From Methylibium sp035476815 (GTDB lineage Bacteria; Pseudomonadota; Gammaproteobacteria; Burkholderiales; Burkholderiaceae_C): DNA of 62,096 nucleotides. The stretch is taken from contig DATILD010000098.1 of assembly GCA_035476815.1 (NCBI GenBank), forward strand, positions 1-62,096. Reading direction: 5' to 3'. A program made the position numbers and the translations under genes. Shown here in pieces: positions 42,033 to 50,241 of the stretch. The notes beneath the pieces are model-generated. The model was given only the letters and a program-made list of their open reading frames with translations. It was not told the origin of the DNA and did not search any database. The stretch's first letter is position 1, and each line of letters begins with the position of its first letter.

Positions 42033-43262
42033 TCAGGCCATCAACGATTTGAGCGGCGTGGCCGGGTCGGCCAAGGCCGCCAGATCGGGCGCGATCCGGC
42101 CCTTCACCAGCGGCTTACCTTGAACGAAGTCGCGGATCTGGTTCACGCAGTCGAGCGCCAGCACCCGGCCTTCCTTCAGGTAGACCAGCGAGAAGCTGCG
42201 CGTGGCCGGGTCGCCGCGCAGCACGACCTGGTCGTGGCCACCCGACAGGCCGACCGTCTGCAGCCGCAGGTCGTACTGGTCGGACCAGAACCATGGCACC
42301 GCGTCGTAGGCCGCGGGCCGGCCGGCGATATGGCCGGCAGCCACCTTGGCCTGGTCGTTGGCGTTCTGCACCGACTCGAGCCGGATCGGCGCCGCGCCGG
42401 CCGCGTAGGCATTGCGGTGCAGCGCACAGTCGCCGACCGCATAGACGCAGGGCAGCGCCGTGCGGCAGAACTCGTCGACCGGCACGCCGTTGGCGGGCGG
42501 CAGACCGGCGGCCTGCAGCGGCCCGACCTCCGGCACGATGCCGATGCCGACGACGACCAGGTCGGCCGGCAGCACCGTGCCGTCGGCCAGGGCCACGCCG
42601 GCGACCCGCCCGTCGCGACCTTCGAGGCGCTCGACCGCAACGCCGAGCCGCAGGTCGACACCGTGCGCACGGTGCTCGGCCTCGTAGAAGCGCGACAGCG
42701 CCTCGCCGGCGACGCGCGCGAGCACGCGGTCCTGCGCCTCGAGCACGGTGACCCGCTTGCCGAGCTTGGTCAGCACCGCCGCGGCTTCGAGGCCGATGTA
42801 GCCGCCGCCGATCACGACCACGGCGGCGACTTGGTCGAGCTCGGCCTTGATCCGGTCGACGTCGGCGCGGTTGCGGATCGCGTGCACGCCGGCGAGCTCG
42901 CTCCCCGGGCAGGACAGTCGCCGCGGCGAGCCGCCGGCGGCCCAGACCAGCGCGCCGTAGCCGACCGCGTCGCCCGCGGCCGTCGTGACGCACCGCGCCG
43001 CGGCATCGACCGCGACGACACGCTGGCCCAGCCGCAGCTCGACCTGCAGCGGCGCCCAGGAGGCCGCCGGCTTGATCAGCAGCTGCTCGAAGCTCTTGTC
43101 GCCCGACAGGTAGTCCTTGGACAGCGGCGGCCGCTCGTAGGGCGGCTCCGGCTCGTCGCCGAAGATCGCGATCGAACCCTCGAACTTCAGCTGCCGCAGG
43201 GCAGCAGCAGCCTGAGCGCCGGCATGGCCAGCGCCGACGATCACCACGTCATGGCGTTGCAT
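42033..43262 (-). CDS. camA: putidaredoxin-reductase-like FAD oxidoreductase
   Basis: A 409-residue two-dinucleotide-fold flavoprotein. FAD motif VVIVGAGHAGAQAAAALRQL at the N-terminus, the family segment PYERPPLSKDYLSG, NAD motif VVVIGGGYIGLEAAAVLTKL at about 146-165, and the C-terminal FAD motif CVYAVGDCALH. It passes electrons from NADH to the 2Fe-2S ferredoxin encoded 17 bp upstream, which feeds the P450. This is the CamA role of the camphor system. It is the last clear member of the long minus-strand operon, before the biotinyl/carboxyltransferase gene. Confidence 0.92.
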   Translation of the reverse strand: MQRHDVVIVGAGHAGAQAAAALRQLKFEGSIAIFGDEPEPPYERPPLSKDYLSGDKSFEQLLIKPAASWAPLQVELRLGQRVVAVDAAARCVTTAAGDAVGYGALVWAAGGSPRRLSCPGSELAGVHAIRNRADVDRIKAELDQVAAVVVIGGGYIGLEAAAVLTKLGKRVTVLEAQDRVLARVAGEALSRFYEAEHRAHGVDLRLGVAVERLEGRDGRVAGVALADGTVLPADLVVVGIGIVPEVGPLQAAGLPPANGVPVDEFCRTALPCVYAVGDCALHRNAYAAGAAPIRLESVQNANDQAKVAAGHIAGRPAAYDAVPWFWSDQYDLRLQTVGLSGGHDQVVLRGDPATRSFSLVYLKEGRVLALDCVNQIRDFVQGKPLVKGRIAPDLAALADPATPLKSLMA

Positions 43263-43279
43263 CGCGTCCGCCGCCTCGA

Positions 43280-43597
43280 TCAGTCGGCCGGCGCGACCGT
43301 GACGCGCAGGCCGTCGAGCTCGTCCCGGTAGACGATCTGGCAGGACAGCCGCGAGGTCGGCGTGCGGTGGTCCGAGCTGTCGAGCAGCGCGTCCTCGTCC
43401 GCACCCATCGGCGCGAGGCGGTCGGCGAAGCCGGGGTCGACGATGACATGGCAGGTCGCGCAGGAGCAGCTGCCGCCGCACAGCGCGAGCACCTCGTCGA
43501 CATTGCCGGCGCGAAGTACCTCGAGCAGGGTCTGGGGCGCTTGGGCGGTCAAGGTCAGTTGATCGCCGGAGCGCGTCTGCACGAACAGGGTTCCCAT
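43280..43597 (-). CDS. camB: putidaredoxin-like 2Fe-2S ferredoxin
   Basis: A 105-residue ferredoxin starting at ATG 43597. The cluster ligands are Cys40, Cys46, Cys49 and Cys86 (LCGGSCSCATCH and RLSCQIV). This C-x5-C-x2-C...C spacing is that of adrenodoxin and putidaredoxin (39/45/48/86). An in-frame ATG at 43615 would add MERERP, but GAAAGAGAAAGACC just before 43597 fits a ribosome site. It carries single electrons from the reductase to the P450. The residues around the last helix that dock to P450cam cannot be compared here. Confidence 0.94.
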   Translation of the reverse strand: MGTLFVQTRSGDQLTLTAQAPQTLLEVLRAGNVDEVLALCGGSCSCATCHVIVDPGFADRLAPMGADEDALLDSSDHRTPTSRLSCQIVYRDELDGLRVTVAPAD

Positions 43598-43634
43598 CGG
43601 TCTTTCTCTTTCCATGGTTGGCGGTCCGATCGGC

Positions 43635-44432
43635 TCAGGCGCGGGTGCCGCGCCAGGCCAGCGTGCCGCCGTCGATCACGTAGGCCGCACCGGTGATGAA
43701 GGACGAGTCGGTCGAGGCGAGGAAGCATGCCATCTTCGCGATCTCGTCGGGACGGCCCAGGCGCGGGATCAGGTGCGCGCCGGTCAGCACGCTCATGATC
43801 GCCTGCTTGTCCTCGGCCGCGTCGAAGTACTTCTGCAGCATCGGCGTGTCGATCGCGCCGGGACAGTAGCAGTTGCAGCGGATGTCGAACTTGGCGAGGT
43901 CGACGGCCGTGGCCTTGGTGAGCTGCAGCACGCCGCCCTTGCTCGCGCAGTAGACGCCGGCCATCGGGTAGGCGACGAAGCTGCCGGTCGAGGCGACGTT
44001 GACGATCGCCGCGGCGCTCGAGCGCTTCAGGTAGGGCACGGCATGCTTGGTCGTCAGCCACACCGCGCGCAGGTTGACCTGCATGACGAGGTCCCAGACC
44101 TCCTCCGACAGCTCCTCGATCGAGGTCTTGTCGGTCAGGTCGGTCTCGTGGACCGCGGCATTGTTGTGCAGCACGTCGATGCCGCCGAAGCGCTCGGCCG
44201 CGTGCGCCATCAGCGCCGCGATCTGCGTGCTGTCGCGCAGGTCGCAGCCGATGTAGGCGGCCTCGCCGCCCTCGGCGCGGATCAGCTGCAGGGTCTCGTC
44301 GCCGGCCTTCGCGTTGACATCGGTGACGACGACCTTGCCGCCCTCGCGCGCCATCTCGACGGCGCAGGCGCGGCCCATGCCGCTGCCCGCGCCGGTGACG
44401 ATGCAGACCTTGCCTTCCAGACGCTTGCTCAT
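43635..44432 (-). CDS. short-chain dehydrogenase/reductase inside the P450 operon
   Basis: A 265-residue SDR. Cofactor motif TGAGSGMG (13-20), Asp38 after the second strand pointing to NAD, catalytic Ser148 (NVASTG), Tyr161 and Lys165 (YCASK). The start overlaps the P450 stop (ATGA), so it is translationally coupled and sits between P450 and ferredoxin, where the classic camDCAB operon has nothing. It is a candidate second alcohol dehydrogenase acting on the hydroxylated product or on an isomer. Residues 95-110 (HETDLTDKTSIEEL) form the substrate loop. Confidence 0.9.
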   Translation of the reverse strand: MSKRLEGKVCIVTGAGSGMGRACAVEMAREGGKVVVTDVNAKAGDETLQLIRAEGGEAAYIGCDLRDSTQIAALMAHAAERFGGIDVLHNNAAVHETDLTDKTSIEELSEEVWDLVMQVNLRAVWLTTKHAVPYLKRSSAAAIVNVASTGSFVAYPMAGVYCASKGGVLQLTKATAVDLAKFDIRCNCYCPGAIDTPMLQKYFDAAEDKQAIMSVLTGAHLIPRLGRPDEIAKMACFLASTDSSFITGAAYVIDGGTLAWRGTRA

Positions 44433-45667
44433 CGAGGATTCCATTCGAGTTGCACGTTGTCGATCGCCGCGACGATGCCCGAGTGGTAGACCGGCTTCTC
44501 GCCGGCCTTCATGCGGAAGCGCGGGATGCGCTTGAGCCATTCCTCGAGCGTGACGGTGACCTCGAGCCGCGCGAGGTGCATGCCGGCGCAGCGGTGCGGG
44601 CCGTCGCCGAAGGTGCTGTGGACCGGATGCGCGCGCTTGAAGTCGACCGCCATCGGGTCGGCGTTGAGCGCCGCGTCCAGGCCGGCGAGCGCTGTGGGCA
44701 GCAGGATCATGTCGCCGCGCTTGAGCTGGACGCCGCCGCGCTCGAAGTCCTTCGCGACCATGCGCGCCTCGGCCACCACCGGGAAGCGCCGGAACAGCTC
44801 CTCGACGCCGCGGACGATGCGGTCCGGTGCATCGGTCAGCTCCTTCACGTGGTCCGGGTTGCGGGACAGGAAGATCATGAAGAAGCTGAGGAAATTGACC
44901 ACCGTGTCCAGGCCAGCCAGCAGCAGCAGCGAGATCAGCGCCAGCGCCTCGTGCTGGGTCATCGGCCGCTCGCCGACCTGGCTGTTGATCAGCAGCGAGA
45001 TGAGGTCGCTGCCGTCCTTGCCGCGGCGCGCGTCGAGGATCGGCGTCAGGTAGGCGAAGAAGCCCTTGTTGGCCTTGTCGAGCGACTCGGCCATCTCGGT
45101 GGGCGTCGTGCCGTCGGGCCGGGTCATCTGCACCGCGAACTGCTTGAGCAGCGGCACGTCGCTCATCGGCAGGTCGGCCATCGTCATGAAGACCTTGATC
45201 GGGAAGATCTGCGCGTACTCGGCCGAGAACTCGCAGCCGCCCTTGGCGACGAGCGGCTCGATCAGCTCGATCGCCGCGGCGCGCACCGAGTCCCGGACGG
45301 CGCGGATCTCGCGCGGCCCGAGGCCCCGGTTGAGCACCTCGCGGAAGGGCGTGTGCTCGGGCGGGTCCATTCGCGTCGGGATCATGTTGTACTTCTCGCC
45401 GGCTTCCTTGGGCAGGAAGATCACCTCGGACGAGTAGTGCGCGGGGTCGCGGTAGATCTCGCCGATCAGCGCGCCGGTCGTGGCGATCCAGTGGCCGCCG
45501 TTGCGCGGCGTCCAGACCAGCTCGGGGGTGTCCGGGCTCTGCAGGCGCTTCCAGGCCTCGTGGTAGCCGTCCTCGATGCCCGGCGGGTTGAACATGTCGA
45601 TGTCGACGACGCGCTCGCGCGGCACGTTGTCGGGGAGGGGGGTCTCGGGCGAGGTCATCGTTTCCAT
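44429..45667 (-). CDS. camC: CYP101-family-like cytochrome P450
   Basis: A 412-residue soluble P450 starting METMTSP (ATG 45667, GGAGAACCGA upstream). The heme-binding loop FGDGPHRCAG has Cys360; the I-helix is LLLLAGLDTVVNFLS with the Asp254-Thr255 pair; ExxR is EELFRR. Aligned by memory with P450cam, MDPPEH, IFPIKVFMTMADLP, LDTVVNFLSFFMIFLSRNP and VTLEEWLKRIPRF match over the full length. The camphor-contact residues Phe87 and Tyr96 are kept (Phe84, Tyr93), Val295 is kept (Val298), Val247 is Leu and Asp297 is Glu300. A camphor-like bicyclic ketone is thus a reasonable substrate, and beta-ionone-type P450s are the alternative. It is coupled to the SDR downstream. Confidence 0.93.
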   Translation of the reverse strand: METMTSPETPLPDNVPRERVVDIDMFNPPGIEDGYHEAWKRLQSPDTPELVWTPRNGGHWIATTGALIGEIYRDPAHYSSEVIFLPKEAGEKYNMIPTRMDPPEHTPFREVLNRGLGPREIRAVRDSVRAAAIELIEPLVAKGGCEFSAEYAQIFPIKVFMTMADLPMSDVPLLKQFAVQMTRPDGTTPTEMAESLDKANKGFFAYLTPILDARRGKDGSDLISLLINSQVGERPMTQHEALALISLLLLAGLDTVVNFLSFFMIFLSRNPDHVKELTDAPDRIVRGVEELFRRFPVVAEARMVAKDFERGGVQLKRGDMILLPTALAGLDAALNADPMAVDFKRAHPVHSTFGDGPHRCAGMHLARLEVTVTLEEWLKRIPRFRMKAGEKPVYHSGIVAAIDNVQLEWNPR

Positions 45668-45687
45668 TCGGTTCTCCGCATGTGGGG

Positions 45688-46773
45688 TCATGCCAGTTCG
45701 GGGTCGATCACGGCCTTGATCGCCTCGCCGCGGTGCACCAGGTCGAGCGCCTTGTCGGCATCGCGGATCGAGAAGCGGTGGCTGATCAGGCCGGCCAGGT
45801 CGACCTTGCCCTGCAGCCGCGCCGCGAGGTGCATGGCCTCGTAGTAGTGCTGGGGCCGCGGGAAGGTGGCGCCGGCGATCGTCAGGTTCTTGGTCGTCGT
45901 GTCGCGCGGCGAGATCGGCTGGGTGCCGATCGCGCCCCACAACCCGAGGACGATGTAGCGGCCATGCGCGCCGGTCAGGTCGACCCCCTCGGGGAAGGCC
46001 GGCAGCACGCCGGCGGCCTCGACGACGACGTTCGGGCCGGCGGGGCCGGTCCGCTCGTAGACGGCGCGGCGCCGCTCCTCGGGCGGCAGCGACAGCGAGA
46101 TCGTCGCCGTCGCGCCCAGCCGTCGTGCCATCTCGAGGCGGCGCTCGACGCCGTCGATCGCGATGACCTCGCGCGCCCCCGCCAAGGCGGCGACCAGCAC
46201 CGCCGACAGCCCGACCGGCCCGGCGCCCTGCACCACCACCGCCTCGCCGACGCGCACCGGTCCGCAGCGCGAGAAGCCGCGCAGCACCGTCGGCAGCGCG
46301 CAGCCGAGCGCCACCACCGCCTCGGGCGACGCGCCGTCGGGCAGGCGGAAGAAGGCCAGGCCGTTGGGCAGCCAGGCGTAGTCGGCGTAGCTGCCCCAGT
46401 TGGGCTTGCGGGCATGCTCGAAGAAGCGCGAGTTGTCGCAGGGCGTCTCGCCCAGCACCACGCAGGTGTGGCAGCGGTGGCAGGCGCCGATCGGCGACCA
46501 GTAGACCAGGTCGCCGGGGGCCACCGGCACGCCGGCGTAGTCGGTCGTGACGCCGGCGCCGAGCTGCTCGACGCGGCCGACGCCCTCGTGGCCGAGGATG
46601 ATGGGGAAGGGCATCACGCCCGCGGCGCCCGAGGTGATGTGCACGTCGCTGCCGCAGACGCCGCCCAGCACGACGCGCACCAGCGCGCCGCCCGGTTCGG
46701 GGTCGGCGATGTCGACGTCCCAGGTTTCGAGGCGGTTCGGCTCGACGAGGACCGTCGCGCGGCCAGTGGTCAT
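45688..46773 (-). CDS. camD: zinc-dependent alcohol dehydrogenase, CamD-like
   Basis: A 361-residue medium-chain dehydrogenase. Catalytic zinc ligands Cys40 (GGVCGSDVH) and His62-Glu63 (ILGHEGVG) are present. The structural-zinc region PIGACHRCHTCVVLGETPC keeps several cysteines and histidines. The coenzyme motif is GAGPVGLSAVLVAALAGA, with Asp after the second strand implying NAD. Directly upstream of the P450, it takes the place of camD, whose product oxidises 5-exo-hydroxycamphor to 2,5-diketocamphane. The late segment PRPQHYYEAMHLAARLQ is unusual but shared by aryl/terpene alcohol members as far as I recall. Assignment rests on position and family. Confidence 0.85.
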   Translation of the reverse strand: MTTGRATVLVEPNRLETWDVDIADPEPGGALVRVVLGGVCGSDVHITSGAAGVMPFPIILGHEGVGRVEQLGAGVTTDYAGVPVAPGDLVYWSPIGACHRCHTCVVLGETPCDNSRFFEHARKPNWGSYADYAWLPNGLAFFRLPDGASPEAVVALGCALPTVLRGFSRCGPVRVGEAVVVQGAGPVGLSAVLVAALAGAREVIAIDGVERRLEMARRLGATATISLSLPPEERRRAVYERTGPAGPNVVVEAAGVLPAFPEGVDLTGAHGRYIVLGLWGAIGTQPISPRDTTTKNLTIAGATFPRPQHYYEAMHLAARLQGKVDLAGLISHRFSIRDADKALDLVHRGEAIKAVIDPELA

Positions 46774-46862
46774 GGTGGTCTCCTGATGATGAATTGAGGG
46801 GCTGCCGGCCGTTGAGCGCGGAAAGGCGTCGTTCTCGCCGGGCCGGCGGCTCGAGGCTCGAG

Positions 46863-47636
46863 TTATCGGACGGAAATGAGCCCGCCATCGACGGGCAGAA
46901 GCTGGCCGGTGATGAAACGAGAGGCGTCGCTGGCCAGGAAGACAAGGACAGGCGCCAAGTCAGTGTCGGTATCGCCGAACTTGCCGCCGAGCGGAATTTG
47001 CTCGGCCGTGGCGCGATCATGTGCGGCGAGTTCCTCAGGGGTGAGCGCCGCGCGAAACCTGGCGTACATAGGCGTGACAACATAGGGAAGGACGGCGTTC
47101 ACCCGGATACCTTCCCGGCCCCACTCGCGCGCGATGCTGCGCGTCCACGTATGGACCGCTGCTTTCGAGGATCCGTAAACCGCATTGTTGACTTCTGCCG
47201 TGAGTCCTGACTCAGAGCCGAAGTTGATGATGGCGCCGCCGCTACCCTTCATGTGCCGGTACGCGGCGCCATTTGTATAGATCGTCCCATTCACGTTGAC
47301 TGCATATATCCAGCTCAGCAGTTCGGCTGGGACGTCGTGTGTGGGGGCATGGCGATGCACTCCAGCGATATGGGCGAGTACGTCCAGACGCCCCATTTCA
47401 GCGACTGCGGTCGCGAATGCCGCGTCCACCTCGCTGCGGTTGCTCACATCGCATTTGAGGAACCTGGCCGCGCCGGGCCCCGATTTATTGGCCTGCCTTG
47501 CGGAATGGGTACCCAGTTCCTCATTGACGTCCAGTGAGAAGACCTGGGCTCCTGCTTTGACATAGGCTCGGACGGCCGACTCGCCGATGCCCTGCGATCC
47601 GCCCGTGACGATGATCTTCTTGTCAGACAAGTCCAT
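46863..47636 (-). CDS. short-chain dehydrogenase/reductase with atypical base composition
   Basis: A 257-residue SDR: TGGSQGIG (11-18), Asp36, catalytic Ser (NFGSESG, about 141-143), Tyr154 and Lys158 (YGSSK). The usual NNAG is AHIAG. Codon choice differs from its neighbours: A/T-ending codons (ATA, TTA, TAT, GCA, ACA) are visibly more common across the whole gene, suggesting recent import or replacement. It lies between the 2,5-diketocamphane monooxygenase homologue and the CamD-like gene, with 89 bp before CamD. Its substrate may be an alcohol intermediate specific to this strain's pathway. Confidence 0.88.
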   Translation of the reverse strand: MDLSDKKIIVTGGSQGIGESAVRAYVKAGAQVFSLDVNEELGTHSARQANKSGPGAARFLKCDVSNRSEVDAAFATAVAEMGRLDVLAHIAGVHRHAPTHDVPAELLSWIYAVNVNGTIYTNGAAYRHMKGSGGAIINFGSESGLTAEVNNAVYGSSKAAVHTWTRSIAREWGREGIRVNAVLPYVVTPMYARFRAALTPEELAAHDRATAEQIPLGGKFGDTDTDLAPVLVFLASDASRFITGQLLPVDGGLISVR

Positions 47637-47677
47637 TGCTTCTCGTCCTTGTTCGATAGGCGACATTGGTGAGGTGC

Positions 47678-48793
47678 TCAGGCCGTGGCGGCCGCCTTCT
47701 TCGGGACGCCCTCCACGTAGGGCACGACCTCCTTCGCGAGCCGCTGCAGCGACTCGGTCCAGGCCTTCGGATCGTCGAGGTTGTCGTGGGAGTTGGCGCA
47801 GATCTGACCCCAGCCGCCGGTCTGGTGCACCAGCGTCTGCAGCTTCTCGATCACCGTCTCGGGCTTGCCGCACAGCCACACGTGCTCGGCGAGGAAGTCC
47901 TCGTCGATCGTGTCGGGCGTGACGTCCAGGCCCGAGTCCTTGATGATCCCGTCGAACAGGCCGAACTTCTTGTAGATCGGGAACAGGTAGTTGCGCCAGG
48001 TGTTGCCCAGGCCGCCCTCGATCGCGCGGCGCTTGGCCTCGGCGTCGGTGTCGGCGATGAAGATGTCGCGGCAGACCCGGTAGCGCTGGCGGTCGGCCAC
48101 GTAGCCCTTGGACTCGGCGGCCGCGGCCCAGGTGTCCCAGTGCGCCTTCATCTGCGGGGTGCCGCCGAAGAAGGAGATCGGGCTGTAGTCCCGCTCGCCG
48201 GCGAACTTCATCGACGAGGAGTTCATCGACAGGCCCGTGACCGCGACCTCCATCGCCGCGCGGCCGCCGTAGGGGTTGTTGTCGGCGATCTCGACGTGGT
48301 AGCCGGGCATGTTGTCCGGGCCGGGGAAGCCGGCCTGGAAGAACTTGCCCTTCTCGCAGAAGGGCTTGCGGCGCCACACCTTTTCCATCAGGTCCAGCGC
48401 CTCGAGCTGGCGCACCGGCAGGTCGAAGATGTTCTCGAAGCCGTGCAGGATCGCGTCGGTGTGGTGGCCGCCCGGCGCGACGCCGAGGAAGTAGCGGCCC
48501 TCGAGCACCTGCGACAGCCAGCCGATGCGGATCGCCAGCGTCGCCGGGTCGTGGTAGGGCAGCAGGTGGGCCATCGGCGCGAAGCGGATGCGCTTCGTCA
48601 TCGGCGCGGCGGCGGCGATGATGGCCTCGGGGAAGGGGATGTTCTCCCAGGCCAGCGTGTAGTGCTCGCCGATCATGAAGTCGGCGTAGCCGGCCTCGTC
48701 GGCGACGCGGGCGATGTCGAGCGACCAATCGAACACCTGCCGCGGCGTGCGGCTCGGCGGGTTGTAGGGCGTGTGGAAGATGCCGCACTGCAT
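47678..48793 (-). CDS. camE25: luciferase-like FMN-dependent monooxygenase, 2,5-diketocamphane 1,2-monooxygenase homologue
   Basis: A 371-residue luciferase-fold enzyme from the ATG at 48793 (AAGGAGACAGCTC upstream). MQCGIFHTPYNPPSRTPRQ, GYADFMIGEHYTLAWENIP, FAPMAHLLPYHDPATLAIR, LEGRYFLGVAPGGHHTDAI and LAEHVWLCGKPETV all match my memory of P. putida 2,5-diketocamphane monooxygenase. That type II Baeyer-Villiger enzyme uses FMNH2 supplied by a separate reductase. It would convert the CamD product to an unstable lactone, which opens to a cyclopentenyl acetic acid. It is in the operon with P450, ferredoxin and reductase. Its 3,6-type paralogue is encoded 27 kb away. Confidence 0.9.
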   Translation of the reverse strand: MQCGIFHTPYNPPSRTPRQVFDWSLDIARVADEAGYADFMIGEHYTLAWENIPFPEAIIAAAAPMTKRIRFAPMAHLLPYHDPATLAIRIGWLSQVLEGRYFLGVAPGGHHTDAILHGFENIFDLPVRQLEALDLMEKVWRRKPFCEKGKFFQAGFPGPDNMPGYHVEIADNNPYGGRAAMEVAVTGLSMNSSSMKFAGERDYSPISFFGGTPQMKAHWDTWAAAAESKGYVADRQRYRVCRDIFIADTDAEAKRRAIEGGLGNTWRNYLFPIYKKFGLFDGIIKDSGLDVTPDTIDEDFLAEHVWLCGKPETVIEKLQTLVHQTGGWGQICANSHDNLDDPKAWTESLQRLAKEVVPYVEGVPKKAAATA

Positions 48794-48828
48794 GAGCTGT
48801 CTCCTTCGATGGGGTTCCCGGGGTCGGC

Positions 48829-49983
48829 TCAGACGAACACGCCGGCCTGGTTCTTGTTCGCGAAGCGCGGCGCGATCTTGGCGATGAACTGCTCCAGTTC
48901 CTCCTGGTTCGCCTCGGGTTCGAGATGGCCCTGGCCGAACATCAGGAAGAGCTCGTTGAAGCCGAGTCGATCATGCGCGCGGCCGATCTGGTCGGCAATC
49001 TCGTCGGCCGTGCCGATCAACACGTTCGGCATGCGCTGGCCGAGCGGGATGAACCACTCGTCCCAGAACCACTTGTGCTCGGCCATCAGCTCCGCGGCGC
49101 GTGACTTGCTCTCGGTCAGCATCAGGAAGCCCCCCCAGGCGGCGGCGTCTTCGCGGCGGAGGTTGCGCCCCGACTCGTTGGCCACCTTGGTGTAACGGTC
49201 CCAGAGCGCGTCGCAGAAGTCCATGTCGCCCGACAGCACGATCGGCTTGCCGCCCTCGCGGGCCCAGAAATCGACGGTGCGCATGCTCCCGGCGAAGCCG
49301 CCGTAGATCGGCGGGTGCGGGTCCTGGTAGCAGCGCGGCGCGATGCCGATCTGGCGCACGATGCCGTCGGCGTCCTGGCCCTGCCCGAACTTCGCGTAGG
49401 CCGGGTGGCCGGCCGAGCCGCCGGCGGGCGGGAACTCCCAGTGCTTGCCCTGGTGGCTGAACACCGTGTTGGTCCACGCCTTCTTGATCACCTGCAGGCT
49501 CTCCTCGAAGACCTCCCGGTTCAGCGCGTCCTGCGCGTCGCGCGCCTTCGCGTTGTCCGGCGTGGTGGCCTTGACACCGGGACGCGAAGCGTAGGAGTCG
49601 ACCCAGCGCGCGTGGTAGCCGCGTGTGAAGCCCACGTACAGCCGGCCCTGGAGCATGTGGTCCAAGGTCGCGATCTCCTCGGCCACCCGTACCGGGTTAT
49701 GGGTCGGCAGCGTGTAGCCCATGATGCCGGCCTTCATCCGCTTGGAGTGCATGCCGACGAAGAGGCTGAACATGCCCGGGTGGTTGTTGGCCTCGAAGCC
49801 TTCGAGCTGCAGGTGGTGCTCCGGCTGACAGTAGCCGTAGAAGCCGAGTTCGTCGGCCAGGCGCACGTAGTCGCGCACCTCGGCGAGGAAGCGCTGGTAG
49901 AGGTCCTTGCGCTGGCCTGCCATTCCGGCCTCGATCTCGGCTCGGCGGCCGACCACACCGGTTTGCATCAGGTGAAATTTCAT
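48829..49983 (-). CDS. third luciferase-like flavin monooxygenase (distinct subgroup)
   Basis: A 384-residue luciferase-fold protein: MKFHLMQTGVVGRRAEIEAG, then YGYCQPEHHLQLEGFEAN, MGYTLPTHNPVRVAEEIAT and LDHMLQGRLYVGFTRGYHAR. It is clearly separate from the two diketocamphane-type enzymes, with a longer N-terminus and different loops. AAGGACGAGCA precedes the ATG at 49983. As first gene of the operon under the operator at 50048-50068, it is strongly tied to the regulon. Since no FAD-type OTE monooxygenase is present, this enzyme is a candidate for the second Baeyer-Villiger or a hydroxylation step; that is inference. Confidence 0.87.
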   Translation of the reverse strand: MKFHLMQTGVVGRRAEIEAGMAGQRKDLYQRFLAEVRDYVRLADELGFYGYCQPEHHLQLEGFEANNHPGMFSLFVGMHSKRMKAGIMGYTLPTHNPVRVAEEIATLDHMLQGRLYVGFTRGYHARWVDSYASRPGVKATTPDNAKARDAQDALNREVFEESLQVIKKAWTNTVFSHQGKHWEFPPAGGSAGHPAYAKFGQGQDADGIVRQIGIAPRCYQDPHPPIYGGFAGSMRTVDFWAREGGKPIVLSGDMDFCDALWDRYTKVANESGRNLRREDAAAWGGFLMLTESKSRAAELMAEHKWFWDEWFIPLGQRMPNVLIGTADEIADQIGRAHDRLGFNELFLMFGQGHLEPEANQEELEQFIAKIAPRFANKNQAGVFV

Positions 49984-50047
49984 TGCTCGTCCTTGGTTGT
50001 CTGCAGGCGCGCGCGGCGCGTCGATCTCGTTGCGTTGATCACTTCGT

Positions 50048-50068
50048 TAGTCAACATGTGCGTTGATA
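50048..50068. promoter_or_regulatory. GTCAAC-N6-GTTGAC operator, copy 5 (imperfect)
   Basis: TAGTCAAC-ATGTGC-GTTGATA; the second arm departs from the first by one base within the core. It lies 65 bp upstream of the first minus-strand monooxygenase gene. Confidence 0.65.
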
Positions 50069-50150
50069 GCATCCGGACTGCAGGCTTGTCAAGAAAGTTC
50101 TGCACTCGACGCCCTCGAAGGGCGCGGTTCAAGGGCTTACCCTAGGTCGG

Positions 50151-50170
50151 TAGTCAACACATACGTTGAC
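50151..50170. promoter_or_regulatory. GTCAAC-N6-GTTGAC operator, copy 6
   Basis: TAGTCAAC-ACATAC-GTTGAC has perfect 6-bp core arms. The right arm overlaps TTGACA at 50166-50171, a -35-like element for the CoA ligase gene starting at 50242, as in copies 3 and 4. Confidence 0.72.
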
Positions 50171-50241
50171 AATGATCAAATGTCACCTGCGTTAGGGTGA
50201 CGGTAGATTTCGCGGAAGCGGTCGATACAGGAGACATAGTC

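Larger units (their letters stand above)
49984..50241. other. 258-bp divergent regulatory gap
   Basis: This gap separates the long minus-strand oxygenase operon from the plus-strand CoA ligase gene. It contains two GTCAAC-N6-GTTGAC-type sites about 103 bp apart (50048-50068 and 50151-50170). TTGACA at 50166-50171 could be a -35 for the ligase, but the sequence 17 bases on (GCGTTA) is a poor -10. I found no good promoter for the minus direction. Confidence 0.6.

Noticed and set aside
44429..47083. An 884-codon frame that appears to fuse the P450 to an N-terminal extension
   Set aside because: The extension runs antisense-like through the CamD gene and is Arg-rich; the P450 has its own ribosome site and a normal-length start at 45667.
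50166..50200. A promoter for the CoA ligase gene using TTGACA at 50166
   Set aside because: The -35 is good but no acceptable -10 is found 16-18 bases downstream, so I list only the operator.
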